A DNA stretch of 64,000 nucleotides from Aliarcobacter butzleri (lineage in GTDB: Bacteria; Campylobacterota; Campylobacteria; Campylobacterales; Arcobacteraceae), in assembly GCF_900187115.1 (NCBI RefSeq), contig NZ_LT906455.1:372001-436000 (forward strand). Reading direction: 5' to 3'. Shown here in pieces: positions 15,599 to 24,839 of the stretch; position 1 is the first letter of the stretch; every line of letters begins with the position of its first letter. The notes under the pieces were generated by a model. That model saw only the letters and a program-made list of their open reading frames with translations, made no database searches and was not told the origin of the DNA. The translations under genes and the position numbers were made by a program.

Positions 15599-17305
15599 AT
15601 GAAATTTAGTAAAATGTTTATTCCAACAACAAAAGAGACTCCAAATGATGCAACTCTTCCATCACATCAATATTTAGTAAGAGGTGGATTTATAGCTCAA
15701 ACTGGAGCTGGAATTTATGATTTTATGCCTTTAGGAAAAATTGTTTTAGAAAAAATTAGAGCTATTGTAAAAGAAGAGATGGATGAAGCAGGAGCAAATG
15801 AAGTTCAATTTGGTTTTGTTACACCACTTACTTTGTGGCAAGAATCAGGACGAGCTACAACTATGGGAGCAGAAATGCTTCGATTTAAAGATAGAAAAAA
15901 TGGTGAGTTTGTTTTAAGTCCAACAAATGAAGAAGCTGTTGTAAATATGGTAAAAAATAGAATTACTTCATACAAAGATTTACCACTTCATCTTTATCAA
16001 ATAAATACAAAGTTTAGAGATGAAGCAAGACCTAGATTTGGTCTTATGAGAGGAAGAGAATTTTTAATGAAAGATGGATATTCTTTTCATTCAAGCGAAG
16101 AGGATTTAGTAAGAGAATTCAATCTTATGGAAACAACTTATAAAAAAATCTATACAAAATTAGGTCTTGATTTTAGAGTTGTTGCAGCAGACTCAGGAGC
16201 AATTGGTGGAAGTGGTTCAAAAGAGTTTCACGTAATTGCTGATAGTGGAGAAGATACTTTAGTTGTTTGTGATTCTTGTGATTATGGAGCAAATATTGAA
16301 GCAGCGATAAGAAAACCTAAAACTTATAGTTTTGAAAGAAAATCAGATAGTAAAAAAATTCACACTCCTAATACTAAAACAATAGAAGAAGTTGCAAATT
16401 TTTTAAATATTTCAAAAGAACAAACAATAAAAGCTGTAATTAAAAAAGCTATTTATGAAGAAAAAACTCAGATTGTGATTTTCTTTGTAAGAGGAAGTGA
16501 TGAATTAGAAGAGACAAAAGCTTGTAATGCAGTTAATGCTTTAGAACTAATTGATGCAAGTGAAGATGATATCAAAGAAGCTGGATTAGTTGCTGGATAT
16601 TGTGGACTTTTTAATCTTCCTTCAAATATAAATTTTATTATTGATTTAGAACTTAAAGATGAAATAGGACTTGCTTGTGGCGCTAATGAAGAAGATTATC
16701 ATTTAGTAAACACTGATTTATCAACTTTAAAAGATGTAAAATATTATGATTTAATTGCTGTTCAAGAAGGTGATATTTGTGCTTGTTGTGGTGGAAAGTT
16801 ATCTTATACAAAAGGAATTGAAGCTGGACATATTTTCCAACTTGGAACTAAATATTCAAGTGCAATGAATGCAAACTTTTTAGATGAAAATGGAAAAGCA
16901 AAACCATTTATTATGGGATGTTATGGAATCGGAGTTTCAAGACTTGTTGCAGCTGTGATTGAGCAAAACCATGATGATAAAGGTTGTATTTGGACAAAAG
17001 CAACAGCTCCTTTTATGGTTGATATCATTGTTTCTAATTCTAAAAAAGAAGAAGAAGCAAAAGTTGGAGAAGAACTTTACTCTAAATTAAAACAAGCTGG
17101 AATTAGTACAATTTTAGATGATAGAATAAATGCTAGATTTGGTTTTAAAATGAGTGATTTTGAACTTTTAGGTTTTCCTTATGCAGTTGTAATTGGTAAA
17201 AAATTAGAAGATGGTTTAGTTGAAATTGTAGATAGAAAAACTTTAGAAAAAATTGATGTAAAAGTAGATGAAGTTATTTCTAAAATTTTAGAATTAGTTA
17301 AATAA
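15599..17305 (+). CDS. proS: Prolyl-tRNA synthetase
   Basis: The 568-residue protein is a bacterial-type ProRS with an inserted editing domain. Class II motif 1 lies in the [10 protein letters not shown] region, motif 2 in [23 protein letters not shown], the INS editing domain spans roughly residues 225-385 and contains a GYCGLFN segment, and motif 3 is [15 protein letters not shown]. The C-terminal anticodon-binding domain follows ([20 protein letters not shown]). It charges tRNA-Pro. It lies within the hemA-proS-mscS stretch of one operon. Confidence 0.96.
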   Translation: MKFSKMFIPTTKETPNDATLPSHQYLVRGGFIAQTGAGIYDFMPLGKIVLEKIRAIVKEEMDEAGANEVQFGFVTPLTLWQESGRATTMGAEMLRFKDRKNGEFVLSPTNEEAVVNMVKNRITSYKDLPLHLYQINTKFRDEARPRFGLMRGREFLMKDGYSFHSSEEDLVREFNLMETTYKKIYTKLGLDFRVVAADSGAIGGSGSKEFHVIADSGEDTLVVCDSCDYGANIEAAIRKPKTYSFERKSDSKKIHTPNTKTIEEVANFLNISKEQTIKAVIKKAIYEEKTQIVIFFVRGSDELEETKACNAVNALELIDASEDDIKEAGLVAGYCGLFNLPSNINFIIDLELKDEIGLACGANEEDYHLVNTDLSTLKDVKYYDLIAVQEGDICACCGGKLSYTKGIEAGHIFQLGTKYSSAMNANFLDENGKAKPFIMGCYGIGVSRLVAAVIEQNHDDKGCIWTKATAPFMVDIIVSNSKKEEEAKVGEELYSKLKQAGISTILDDRINARFGFKMSDFELLGFPYAVVIGKKLEDGLVEIVDRKTLEKIDVKVDEVISKILELVK

Positions 17306-17316
17306 AAGAGGCTTTT

Positions 17317-18207
17317 ATGGAAATAGAAAAAGAGATAAGCAAAACAATAGAAAAATCAATAGAAAAAAATGTTGATGTCATCACAAGAGATTTGAAATCT
17401 TATATTCCAAATAATATTGTAGAAGTTATAGCAAGTCATGTTTTTTCATTTATTGTTGCTTTATTAATATTTTTTATTGGAAAGTGGATTGTAAATAAAA
17501 TAGTTACTATTTTAGGAAAAGTTTTAAGAAAAATAAATGGAATCGATGAAACTTTAGTAAAATTTCTAGAAAATATCGTTTATTATGCTTTATTAACAGT
17601 TGTTATAATAGCAGCTTTAAATAAATTAGGAATTGCTACAACTTCATTTTTAGCAATACTTGGAGCGGCTGGTCTTGCTATTGGTTTAGCATTAAAAGAC
17701 TCTTTAGGAAACTTTGCTTCAGGAGTTATGATAGTTATATTTAAACCTTTTAAAGTTGGTGATAGTGTAGTTGCAGGTGGAGTTACTGGAATTGTTACTG
17801 AAGTTACTATTTTTAATACAGTTTTTTTAACAGCAGATAATCAAAAGATAATTGTTCCAAATAGTTCAATTACTGGTGGAAGTATTACAAATGTAAATGC
17901 AAATGATACAAGAAGAGTTGATATAATTGTTGGAATTTCTTATGAAGATAATATAAAACATGCAAAAGAAGTTTTAGCAAATATTATAAATGAAAATTCA
18001 AAAGTTTTAAAAGATAAAGCAGTTGGAATTAATGTAACAGAACTTGCTGATAGTTCTGTAAATCTTACAATAAATGTTTGGGTTAAATCTTCTGATTTTG
18101 CAAGTACTAAAGCTGAACTTTTAGAAAGTATTAAAACAACATTTGATGAGGTTGGAATAACTATTCCTTATCCAAAACAAGAGGTTTATCAATATAATAA
18201 AAATTAA
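17317..18207 (+). CDS. mscS: Small-conductance mechanosensitive channel (MscS family)
   Basis: The 296-residue protein has an N-terminal amphipathic segment, membrane helices near residues 38-60 and 85-107, and the pore helix TM3 with GAAGLAIGLALKDSLGNFASG near 115-136. The beta domain IFKPFKVGDSVVAGGVTG and the C-terminal alpha/beta domain complete the MscS cage. It releases solutes during hypo-osmotic shock. The ribosome binding site is AAGAGG. The cca frame is open through the end of this gene, and the apparent cca start lies just before the mscS stop. Confidence 0.92.
   Translation: MEIEKEISKTIEKSIEKNVDVITRDLKSYIPNNIVEVIASHVFSFIVALLIFFIGKWIVNKIVTILGKVLRKINGIDETLVKFLENIVYYALLTVVIIAALNKLGIATTSFLAILGAAGLAIGLALKDSLGNFASGVMIVIFKPFKVGDSVVAGGVTGIVTEVTIFNTVFLTADNQKIIVPNSSITGGSITNVNANDTRRVDIIVGISYEDNIKHAKEVLANIINENSKVLKDKAVGINVTELADSSVNLTINVWVKSSDFASTKAELLESIKTTFDEVGITIPYPKQEVYQYNKN
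18179..18205 (+). promoter_or_regulatory. Ribosome binding site and non-ATG start region of cca
   Basis: AAGAGG (18179-18184) is the only Shine-Dalgarno-like sequence before the conserved cca N-terminus. In frame behind it come ATA at 18194 (9 bases spacing), ATA at 18197 and ATT at 18203; no ATG, GTG or TTG is available before 18419, which is already inside the catalytic domain. Confidence 0.5.
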
Positions 18208-19393
18208 TTTACCAAAAATATTAATTAGAATTTTAAACGATTTACAAGAGTTAGGCTCAAAGCCTATTCTTGTTGGTGGTTGTGTACGAGATAGCTTTTT
18301 AAACAAAAAAATTAAAGATTATGATGTAGAGATTTTTAATTTTGACTCTTTAAAAATATTAGAAAAATCATTAAAAAAATTTGGAAATGTCAACCTTGTT
18401 GGAAAAAGTTTTGGAGTTTTGACTTTAAAAATTGATGAATATGATTTTGATTTTTCTCTTCCACGAATTGAAAAAAAAGTAGGAAGTTCTCATACTGATT
18501 TTGAAGTTTCTACAAATGCAAATCTATCTTTTAAAGAAGCAGCAATAAGACGAGATTTTACTATAAATGCAATAGGATATGACTATTTTAAAAATGAGAT
18601 TTTAGATCCTTTTGATGGAATGAACGATTTAAAAAATAAAATTATAAAACATATAGATGATAAAACGTTTGTAGAAGATAGTTTAAGAGTTTATAGAAGT
18701 GTACAATTTGCTTCAAGATTTGAATTTAAAATTGATGAAAATACAAAAATACTTTGTAAAAAAATAGTATCAAGTGGTGAATTAAAATTTTTACCAAAAG
18801 AGAGAGTTTTTGAAGAGTTAAAAAAACTTTTTCTAAAATCAAAAAAACCTTCTATAGGTTTGAGTCTTTTAAAAGAGTTTAATATTATGAATATTGAACA
18901 AAATTTAGAAGAAATTGATAATTTAGCTTTTATTTTAAAAGATAAAAATTATGATGATTTTAGAAAATTGTATTTATTTTTTAGTTGTTTATGCAAAGGT
19001 ATGAATGAAAATGAAACTTTTTCTTTTATAAAAAATTTAACTGATGATAAAAAGTTTATAAAAAATATTTTGATTTTAAATGAAACAAATTTAACAAATG
19101 ATATAAAAATATTAAAAAGACTCTCTTTAAAATTAAAACTTGAAGATTTAATAGTATTAAATCAAGCTCTTGGAAATACAATTTCATTAGAAGTTTTTGA
19201 AATATTAAAAAGTTTAGATATTTTAAATACTCCTATAAAATCTTTAATTTTGGGAAAAGATTTAATAAAATTAGGGTTTGTTCCTTCTGAAAAATTTAAA
19301 GAGATTTTAGATTTTGCTTTTGATTTACAAATTGAAGATGATTTATCAAAAAGTAACATAATAGAAAAAATTAGACAGCAGTATAAATTTTAA
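18194..19393 (+). CDS. cca: CCA tRNA nucleotidyltransferase (non-canonical start)
   Basis: The class II nucleotidyltransferase signature LVGGCVRDSFLNKKIKDYDVE lies upstream of the first TTG (18419), so the gene must begin earlier. The metal-binding acidic residues are in KDYDVE. RRDFTINAIGYD, LDPFDGMNDL, EDSLRVYRSVQFASRF and LPKERVFEEL follow in family order. The protein is about 399 residues if it starts at ATA 18194. It adds or repairs the 3' CCA end of tRNAs; a poly(A) polymerase role is less likely. It overlaps the 3' end of mscS, and reinitiation at the mscS stop may help its translation. Confidence 0.82.
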   Translation: MIKINLPKILIRILNDLQELGSKPILVGGCVRDSFLNKKIKDYDVEIFNFDSLKILEKSLKKFGNVNLVGKSFGVLTLKIDEYDFDFSLPRIEKKVGSSHTDFEVSTNANLSFKEAAIRRDFTINAIGYDYFKNEILDPFDGMNDLKNKIIKHIDDKTFVEDSLRVYRSVQFASRFEFKIDENTKILCKKIVSSGELKFLPKERVFEELKKLFLKSKKPSIGLSLLKEFNIMNIEQNLEEIDNLAFILKDKNYDDFRKLYLFFSCLCKGMNENETFSFIKNLTDDKKFIKNILILNETNLTNDIKILKRLSLKLKLEDLIVLNQALGNTISLEVFEILKSLDILNTPIKSLILGKDLIKLGFVPSEKFKEILDFAFDLQIEDDLSKSNIIEKIRQQYKF

Positions 19394-19449
19394 GCTAAAC
19401 AACAAATGAAATTGTATATCATTTATAACTTTCAAAAAAGGAGAAATTT

Positions 19450-19890
19450 ATGAAAAAACTTGTTACTTTAGTAGCAGCAGTTGGTCTTACGACTTCACTT
19501 TATGCAAATAATACAAATACAGGTTGTGGACTTGGTTCAATTGTTATCAAAAACCAAAACACTACAATATTACAAGCTTTAGCAGCAACTACAAATGGAA
19601 CTTCTGGAAATCAAACTTTTGGTATTTCAAGTGGTACTTCAAATTGTAATAAACCAAATAACTTTGTATCAAATGACAAATTAAATCAATTCGTAAATGA
19701 AAACATGGATGAATTAGCTATGGATATTTCAGCAGGAAAAGGTGAAACTTTAAGTACAGTTGCAAAACTTATGAATGTTGAAGATACAAATGCATTTTCA
19801 GCTAAATTACAAGCAAATTTCTCAGAAATTTACTCTAGTGAAAATGTAACTTCTGCAAATGTAATTGATTCAATTGCAAAATACATCTAA
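19450..19890 (+). CDS. DUF3015 family exported protein
   Basis: The 146-residue protein starts with a signal peptide (MKKLVTLVAAVGLTTSLYAN, cleavage near residue 19). The mature part begins TNTGCGLGSIVIKNQ, contains TNGTSGNQTFGISSGTSNC, and ends with a helical region, which together mark DUF3015. The two cysteines could form a disulfide in the periplasm. No function is established. An AAAAAAGGAG site precedes the ATG. The 3' end overlaps the start of a DUF4105 gene, so the two envelope proteins are likely co-expressed and may work together. Confidence 0.82.
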   Translation: MKKLVTLVAAVGLTTSLYANNTNTGCGLGSIVIKNQNTTILQALAATTNGTSGNQTFGISSGTSNCNKPNNFVSNDKLNQFVNENMDELAMDISAGKGETLSTVAKLMNVEDTNAFSAKLQANFSEIYSSENVTSANVIDSIAKYI

Positions 19891-21673
19891 TTTTATAGAA
19901 AGAGGAATTAAGTATTTTATACTTATTTCTCTTTTTTTCTCAGCTTCAAACTCTTTAGAACTAAAAAATTACATCGAAGAACATAAACTTTATGAAAATT
20001 CTTATTGGGCAAAATTATTGCACTATAGAGATGGTATTAGTGAAATAGATTCAACTAACTTTTTTATATCAAATAATGGAAAAGAAAATTTAAAAGAAGA
20101 GTTATTTGAAACTATAAATTCTTTGGAAACTGGAACAAATAATGTTTTATGTAGATTTCCTTTAAGAGTAGAGTGGTTAAAAGAAAATATTCCAACTTTA
20201 GAAGAAAAAATAGTTCCATATTCTTGTGAAGAGTTAGACAAGTTTTTAGAATTGACAAATGCAAAATATGTAACTATGGTTTTTCCTACAGCTCATATAA
20301 ATTCACCAGCTTCTATGTATGGACACACTTTTTTGAAAGTTGGCTCAGACAAAGAGACACCCCTTATTTCAAATGCTATAAATTATGCAGCAAAAACAGA
20401 TGAAAAAAATGGTTTGATTTTTGCTTATAATGGACTATTTGGTGGATATGAAGGAAGATATTCAATAATGCCATATTATGAAAAGATAAAAGAGTACAAC
20501 AACCTTGAACAAAGAGATGTTTGGGAGTATGATTTAAACTTATCTCAAGAAGAAATAAATAAACTTGTTCTTCATACTTGGGAGTTAAAAGATTCTTATG
20601 CAAATTACTATTTTTTCAAAGAAAATTGTTCATATAATGTTTTATGGTTATTGGAAATTGCAAGACCAAGTTTAGATTTAGTTAGTTATTTTGATTTTAA
20701 AGCAATTCCACTTGATACTATAAAAATATTAACAAAATATGATGGTTTAATAGTTGATTCAAGATATAGATACTCAAATTTGAAAAAGATGAAACATATT
20801 TTAAATGAAGAGATAGAAAATAAAGAGTTTTTAAAAGCTTATATAAATGATGAAATAGAACTACCAGATAGTTTAAGTCAAAGTGATAAAATCTCATATT
20901 TAGATTTTAAGATTGCTTATACTCAATATCAACGTTCAGAAGATGGAACTGAAAAAAAAGAGTATATAAAAAACTATTTAAAACTTTTAAAAGAGCGAAG
21001 TGCTTATAAACAAACAAGAACTTATAACATAAAATCACCTCTTGACCCACTTATTTCTCATGATTCAGCTAGAATTGGTTTATTTTATGATTCAAATGAT
21101 AGTTTTGAAGCAAGTATAAAACCAGCATACAATGATATGTATGATATTGTTGATGGATATTTGCAAGGTGCATATATTGATTTTTTTGAACTAAATTTCA
21201 AAAAACAAAAAGATAAAGATGCAAAACTTGATAGATTTACACTTATTAAAATAAAATCATATTCTTCTCAAGATATGATATTTAAACCAATTTCTTGGGG
21301 AATTGATGCTGGTTATGAACATTTTAAAGATAAAGATGATTATTTTAAAATAAAACCAGAAGTTGGAGTTAGTTTTGGAAATGATAAAGATTTTATCTAC
21401 TCAATGTTAGGTTCAAATATCTATTATAAAGGGAATGACCAACTATATTCAGCCGGAGTAAATATTGGATTTATTACAAATAGGATTGAAAACTTCAATA
21501 TTGGAGTAAATTACACTTACGATAAATATAATAAAAGCTTAGAAAACAATCAATTTGAAGCTTTTACTACTTATAAAATAGATAGAAATTTAGCTTTAAA
21601 TTTAAAATATATAAATGATGATTTATATGAAAAACAAGATAGAGTAAAAGTAGGAGTTATGTTCTACTTTTAA
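19865..21673 (+). CDS. DUF4105 (Lnb-like N-terminal domain) envelope protein
   Basis: The protein is about 600 residues. A hydrophobic export signal (YFILISLFFSASNS) follows a short N-terminal extension. The central DUF4105 region includes NAKYVTMVFPTAHINSPASMYGHTFLKV and FKENCSYNVLWLLE, with conserved H and C residues of a papain-like (NlpC-type) fold. The C-terminal third has alternating aromatic strands ending in VGVMFYF, as in an outer membrane barrel. The start is uncertain: TTG at 19865 or 19874 overlaps the DUF3015 gene, whereas the AAAGAGGA site at 19899-19906 would suit a start slightly downstream where no canonical codon exists. Confidence 0.75.
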   Translation: MIQLQNTSNFIERGIKYFILISLFFSASNSLELKNYIEEHKLYENSYWAKLLHYRDGISEIDSTNFFISNNGKENLKEELFETINSLETGTNNVLCRFPLRVEWLKENIPTLEEKIVPYSCEELDKFLELTNAKYVTMVFPTAHINSPASMYGHTFLKVGSDKETPLISNAINYAAKTDEKNGLIFAYNGLFGGYEGRYSIMPYYEKIKEYNNLEQRDVWEYDLNLSQEEINKLVLHTWELKDSYANYYFFKENCSYNVLWLLEIARPSLDLVSYFDFKAIPLDTIKILTKYDGLIVDSRYRYSNLKKMKHILNEEIENKEFLKAYINDEIELPDSLSQSDKISYLDFKIAYTQYQRSEDGTEKKEYIKNYLKLLKERSAYKQTRTYNIKSPLDPLISHDSARIGLFYDSNDSFEASIKPAYNDMYDIVDGYLQGAYIDFFELNFKKQKDKDAKLDRFTLIKIKSYSSQDMIFKPISWGIDAGYEHFKDKDDYFKIKPEVGVSFGNDKDFIYSMLGSNIYYKGNDQLYSAGVNIGFITNRIENFNIGVNYTYDKYNKSLENNQFEAFTTYKIDRNLALNLKYINDDLYEKQDRVKVGVMFYF

Positions 21674-21682
21674 ACTCAGTAC

Positions 21683-22915
21683 TTATGGACGATAGATTTT
21701 ATTAGGACTCCCATTTACTACATGAAAAACTGTAACTTGATATTTTTTTGAATAATATTTTAAAAGCAAATTTTGTAGTGTTGGCTCAATCGAAGGTGTA
21801 AACCAAGCATTATTTGAAGTCATTATTATATATCTTGTATCGCCCAAATTTTCATAAATTGTATCAGTTGTTCCTTCATAACAAATAGCATTTCTATATT
21901 TCTCACCTAAAACTACAAAATCAGTTGGTTCTGAAGCTTCCGTATAATCTTGCGCACCGTTATAAAAAGTTTTATTTATCAAATCAACAAAATATTTAGG
22001 AAGTGGAATTTTTTCACCAAAAGGAACAAGCACAACTTTTTGAGCGATTTTTACTTCACCATTACTTATATGATAAGTTGCATTAAATATTTGATTATTT
22101 TCAACATATAAAGCACCTGTAATTATATCGATACTAAAAGATAGATTTTTTAACTCATTTAGTAAAATAACATTTCTATTTAATGCAGTTGAAAAAGCAG
22201 TTTCAGGTAATATTACTAAATCTTTTTTTAAATCTATTGCTTTGTGTATTTCCTCAATATTTTTTGCATTTAGCTCTTTTTGGTACTCTTTTTGCCATTT
22301 TAAATCTTGATTTATATACATTTGTGGCATATAAATTTTTGCTTTTGGAGTATCTATATAAGTTCCTTTTCCAAAGTCAAAAATAAATAAAAGAGGAATA
22401 ATTCCTAAAAGTTTATGTTTTTTTAGTTTTATAATAAAATAAAAAGATATAAGTATCAAAGCAAAAGCTATTTTTGAAGTGCTTATATAAGAGTCTATAA
22501 ATAACAATTCAAATTTCATCCAATTAAAGCCAAAAGGAGCAAAAAAAGTAAATCCAAAAACCATCAATATTCTAATTGTAAGTTTATCTATAAAAGCAAA
22601 TAAATAAAAAATTATTCCATAAACTAAACCAATTCCAAGTATTAAAACAGGAGTTAAATATTTTAAATCGTAGTATTGTAAACTAACACTCATCCAATTA
22701 CACCATAAAATACCAGTAAAAAATCCTGCTATAAATAGAGCTTTTTTAGGAATTGTAAGTAAAAAGTATATACCTAAAAGACCAATTAATGTATTGATAA
22801 TCTTTATTTCAATATCAAAATAACTTAGGTAAATAAACAAACTCAATAAAATTGCAGTTAACAAGCCTTTTATTATAAAGTTTTGGATAAAATATTCCCG
22901 TTTTAGCAAAAACAT
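21683..22915 (-). CDS. lnt: Apolipoprotein N-acyltransferase
   Basis: The 410-residue protein has about six to eight N-terminal membrane helices (to about residue 180) and a C-terminal nitrilase-like domain. The catalytic triad is readable: the glutamate in LVILPETAFS, the lysine in VPFGEKIPLPKYF and the cysteine in AICYEGTTD. NAWFTPS matches the substrate-entry loop. It adds the third acyl chain to lipoproteins in the inner membrane. It ends 10 bases from the convergent DUF4105 gene. Its start is only 28 bases from the divergent yajC start, so their promoters must overlap or lie inside the neighbouring gene. Confidence 0.9.
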   Translation of the reverse strand: MFLLKREYFIQNFIIKGLLTAILLSLFIYLSYFDIEIKIINTLIGLLGIYFLLTIPKKALFIAGFFTGILWCNWMSVSLQYYDLKYLTPVLILGIGLVYGIIFYLFAFIDKLTIRILMVFGFTFFAPFGFNWMKFELLFIDSYISTSKIAFALILISFYFIIKLKKHKLLGIIPLLFIFDFGKGTYIDTPKAKIYMPQMYINQDLKWQKEYQKELNAKNIEEIHKAIDLKKDLVILPETAFSTALNRNVILLNELKNLSFSIDIITGALYVENNQIFNATYHISNGEVKIAQKVVLVPFGEKIPLPKYFVDLINKTFYNGAQDYTEASEPTDFVVLGEKYRNAICYEGTTDTIYENLGDTRYIIMTSNNAWFTPSIEPTLQNLLLKYYSKKYQVTVFHVVNGSPNKIYRP

Positions 22916-22943
22916 AATAAACCACTTTTAAAAAGGAAATTAG

Positions 22944-23207
22944 ATGAATGATTTAGTAAGTTCATTGTTACCTCTTGTTGCATTGTTTGCTATTTTTTAT
23001 TTTTTAATAATTAGACCACAACAAAAACAAGCGAAAGCTCATAGAGATATGGTTGCTAATTTAAAAAAAGGTGATAAGATTGTAACAAATGGTGGCTTAA
23101 TGGTAGAAGTTGTTAAAGTAGAAGAGACATATTTTCTAGTAAAAAATAACGATGGAAGTGAAATGAAGCTAGTAAAAGAGTTTGTTGCAAAACTTTTAGA
23201 AGACTAA
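22944..23207 (+). CDS. yajC: Preprotein translocase subunit YajC
   Basis: The 87-residue protein has one N-terminal membrane helix (LLPLVALFAIFYFLIIRPQQKQAK) followed by the YajC cytosolic domain with LKKGDKIVTNGGLMVEVVKV. It associates with SecDF in the inner membrane. The AAAAAGGAAATTAG leader precedes the ATG. secD follows after 66 bases that contain a hairpin. Confidence 0.95.
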   Translation: MNDLVSSLLPLVALFAIFYFLIIRPQQKQAKAHRDMVANLKKGDKIVTNGGLMVEVVKVEETYFLVKNNDGSEMKLVKEFVAKLLED

Positions 23208-23213
23208 ACTTTC

Positions 23214-23240
23214 TAAGATATGTATTCTTTACATATCTTA
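23214..23240 (+). terminator. Hairpin between yajC and secD
   Basis: TAAGATATGTA (23214-23224) and TACATATCTTA (23230-23240) form a perfect 11-bp stem around TTCTT. No T run follows, so it probably allows read-through into secD and may reduce or stabilise parts of the transcript. Confidence 0.4.
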
Positions 23241-23273
23241 AAGCACCTTTTTAACCTGATTTAAGGAAAAAAA

Positions 23274-24839
23274 TTGAAAAATTTTAATTATAAACTCGTA
23301 ATTTTTCTCATTAGCATTATTTTTGGTATTGCATTGTCAATTCCATCTTTATTTCAAACAGAACACGGTAAAAAAATATCTTTAGGATTAGACCTTCAAG
23401 GTGGTTTACATTTACTTTTAGGTGTAAATACTCATGAAGCAGTAACTTCAAAAATAAAATCAGTAGCAACATCAATAAAATATTTTTCAGATGATGAAGA
23501 ACTTTTAATTGATGGATTGACTATTTCAAATGATACTATTACTTTTTCTGTTTTAGATAAAGATGAAATACCTAAAATGGATACTATGCTAAAAGAGATA
23601 AAAGGATTGGATATTTCTATAACTGATTTAGAATATCGCATAAAACTAACTAAAGAAGATGAAATCAAAACAAAAGATTTTGCTGTTTCTCAAGCTGTTG
23701 AAACTATTAGAAATAGACTTGACCAATTTGGTTTGTCTGAACCAACAGTTTTAAGACAAGGTGAAACAGATATTGTTGTTCAACTTCCAGGAATAAAAAC
23801 TGCTGAAGAAGAAAAATCTGCACGTGAACTTATTTCAAAACCTGCAAATTTAGAATTAATGGCAGTTGATGAAGATAGAGCAAGCCAAGTAAATAGTATG
23901 ACATCTTCTCAAGCAGCAGCTTATGGTGATTTGATTTTAGAAGATACAAATGATTCAAATAAGAAATATCTTGTAAAAGAGATACCTATTTTAAATGGTA
24001 GTCAAATTGTTGATGCTCATGTTTCATTTAGTCAACAAAATCAACCTGTGATTGGATTTACACTAAATTCAGCTGGTGCAAGAATTTTTGGAGACTTTAC
24101 TGCAAAAAATGTAGGTAAAAGATTGGCTATTGTACTTGATGGAAAAGTTTATTCTGCTCCAAATATCAATGAAAGAATTGGTGGAGGAAATGGACAAATT
24201 TCTGGTGGATTTACAGTTGCTGAAGCTGGAAATGTTGCAATTGCTTTAAAAAGTGGAGCTCTTCCTGCAACTGTAACGCTACTAGAAAAAAGAAGTGTTG
24301 GACCATCTTTGGGAGCTGATTCAATAAAAGCTTCTATGTTAGCATTAGTTTCTGGTACAGTTTTGATTTTCCTATTTATGATAGCTTATTATAGAAGAGC
24401 AGGACTTATTGCAAATGTTGCTTTAGTTGCAAATATTTTCATTATTATTGGAGTAATTGCTCTATTTGGTGCAACTTTAACACTTCCTGGAATGGCTGGA
24501 ATTATTCTTACAATTGGTATGGCAATTGATGCAAATGTTATTATCAATGAAAGAATTAGAGAAGTTTTAAGAATGGGTGCAACAATACCAAAAGCAATTG
24601 AAGATGGATATTCAAATGCAATGAGAGCAATCGTTGATGCAAATATTACAACTTTATTAGTTGCTGTGGTTTTATACGCTTATGGAACAGGACCAATTAA
24701 AGGTTTTGCTGTAACTATTGCTATTGGTATTTTAACTTCAATGTTAACATCAATTTTAGGAACACAAGGTATTTATCAAGCAATATTACCAAAGATTGTA
24801 AAAGATAAAGACCATAAAAAATGGTTTGGAGTTAAATAA
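23274..24839 (+). CDS. secD: Protein translocase subunit SecD
   Basis: The 521-residue protein has an N-terminal membrane helix, the conserved LGLDLQGGLHLLLGV motif (D1 region), a large periplasmic P1 domain to about residue 340, and five C-terminal membrane helices with GIILTIGMAIDANVIINERIRE and KGFAVTIAIGILTSMLTSI. The aspartate and arginine of AIDANVIINERIRE are conserved for proton-coupled export. The start is TTG at 23274 after AAGGAAAAAAA. The stop overlaps the secF ATG (TAATG). Confidence 0.95.
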   Translation: MKNFNYKLVIFLISIIFGIALSIPSLFQTEHGKKISLGLDLQGGLHLLLGVNTHEAVTSKIKSVATSIKYFSDDEELLIDGLTISNDTITFSVLDKDEIPKMDTMLKEIKGLDISITDLEYRIKLTKEDEIKTKDFAVSQAVETIRNRLDQFGLSEPTVLRQGETDIVVQLPGIKTAEEEKSARELISKPANLELMAVDEDRASQVNSMTSSQAAAYGDLILEDTNDSNKKYLVKEIPILNGSQIVDAHVSFSQQNQPVIGFTLNSAGARIFGDFTAKNVGKRLAIVLDGKVYSAPNINERIGGGNGQISGGFTVAEAGNVAIALKSGALPATVTLLEKRSVGPSLGADSIKASMLALVSGTVLIFLFMIAYYRRAGLIANVALVANIFIIIGVIALFGATLTLPGMAGIILTIGMAIDANVIINERIREVLRMGATIPKAIEDGYSNAMRAIVDANITTLLVAVVLYAYGTGPIKGFAVTIAIGILTSMLTSILGTQGIYQAILPKIVKDKDHKKWFGVK

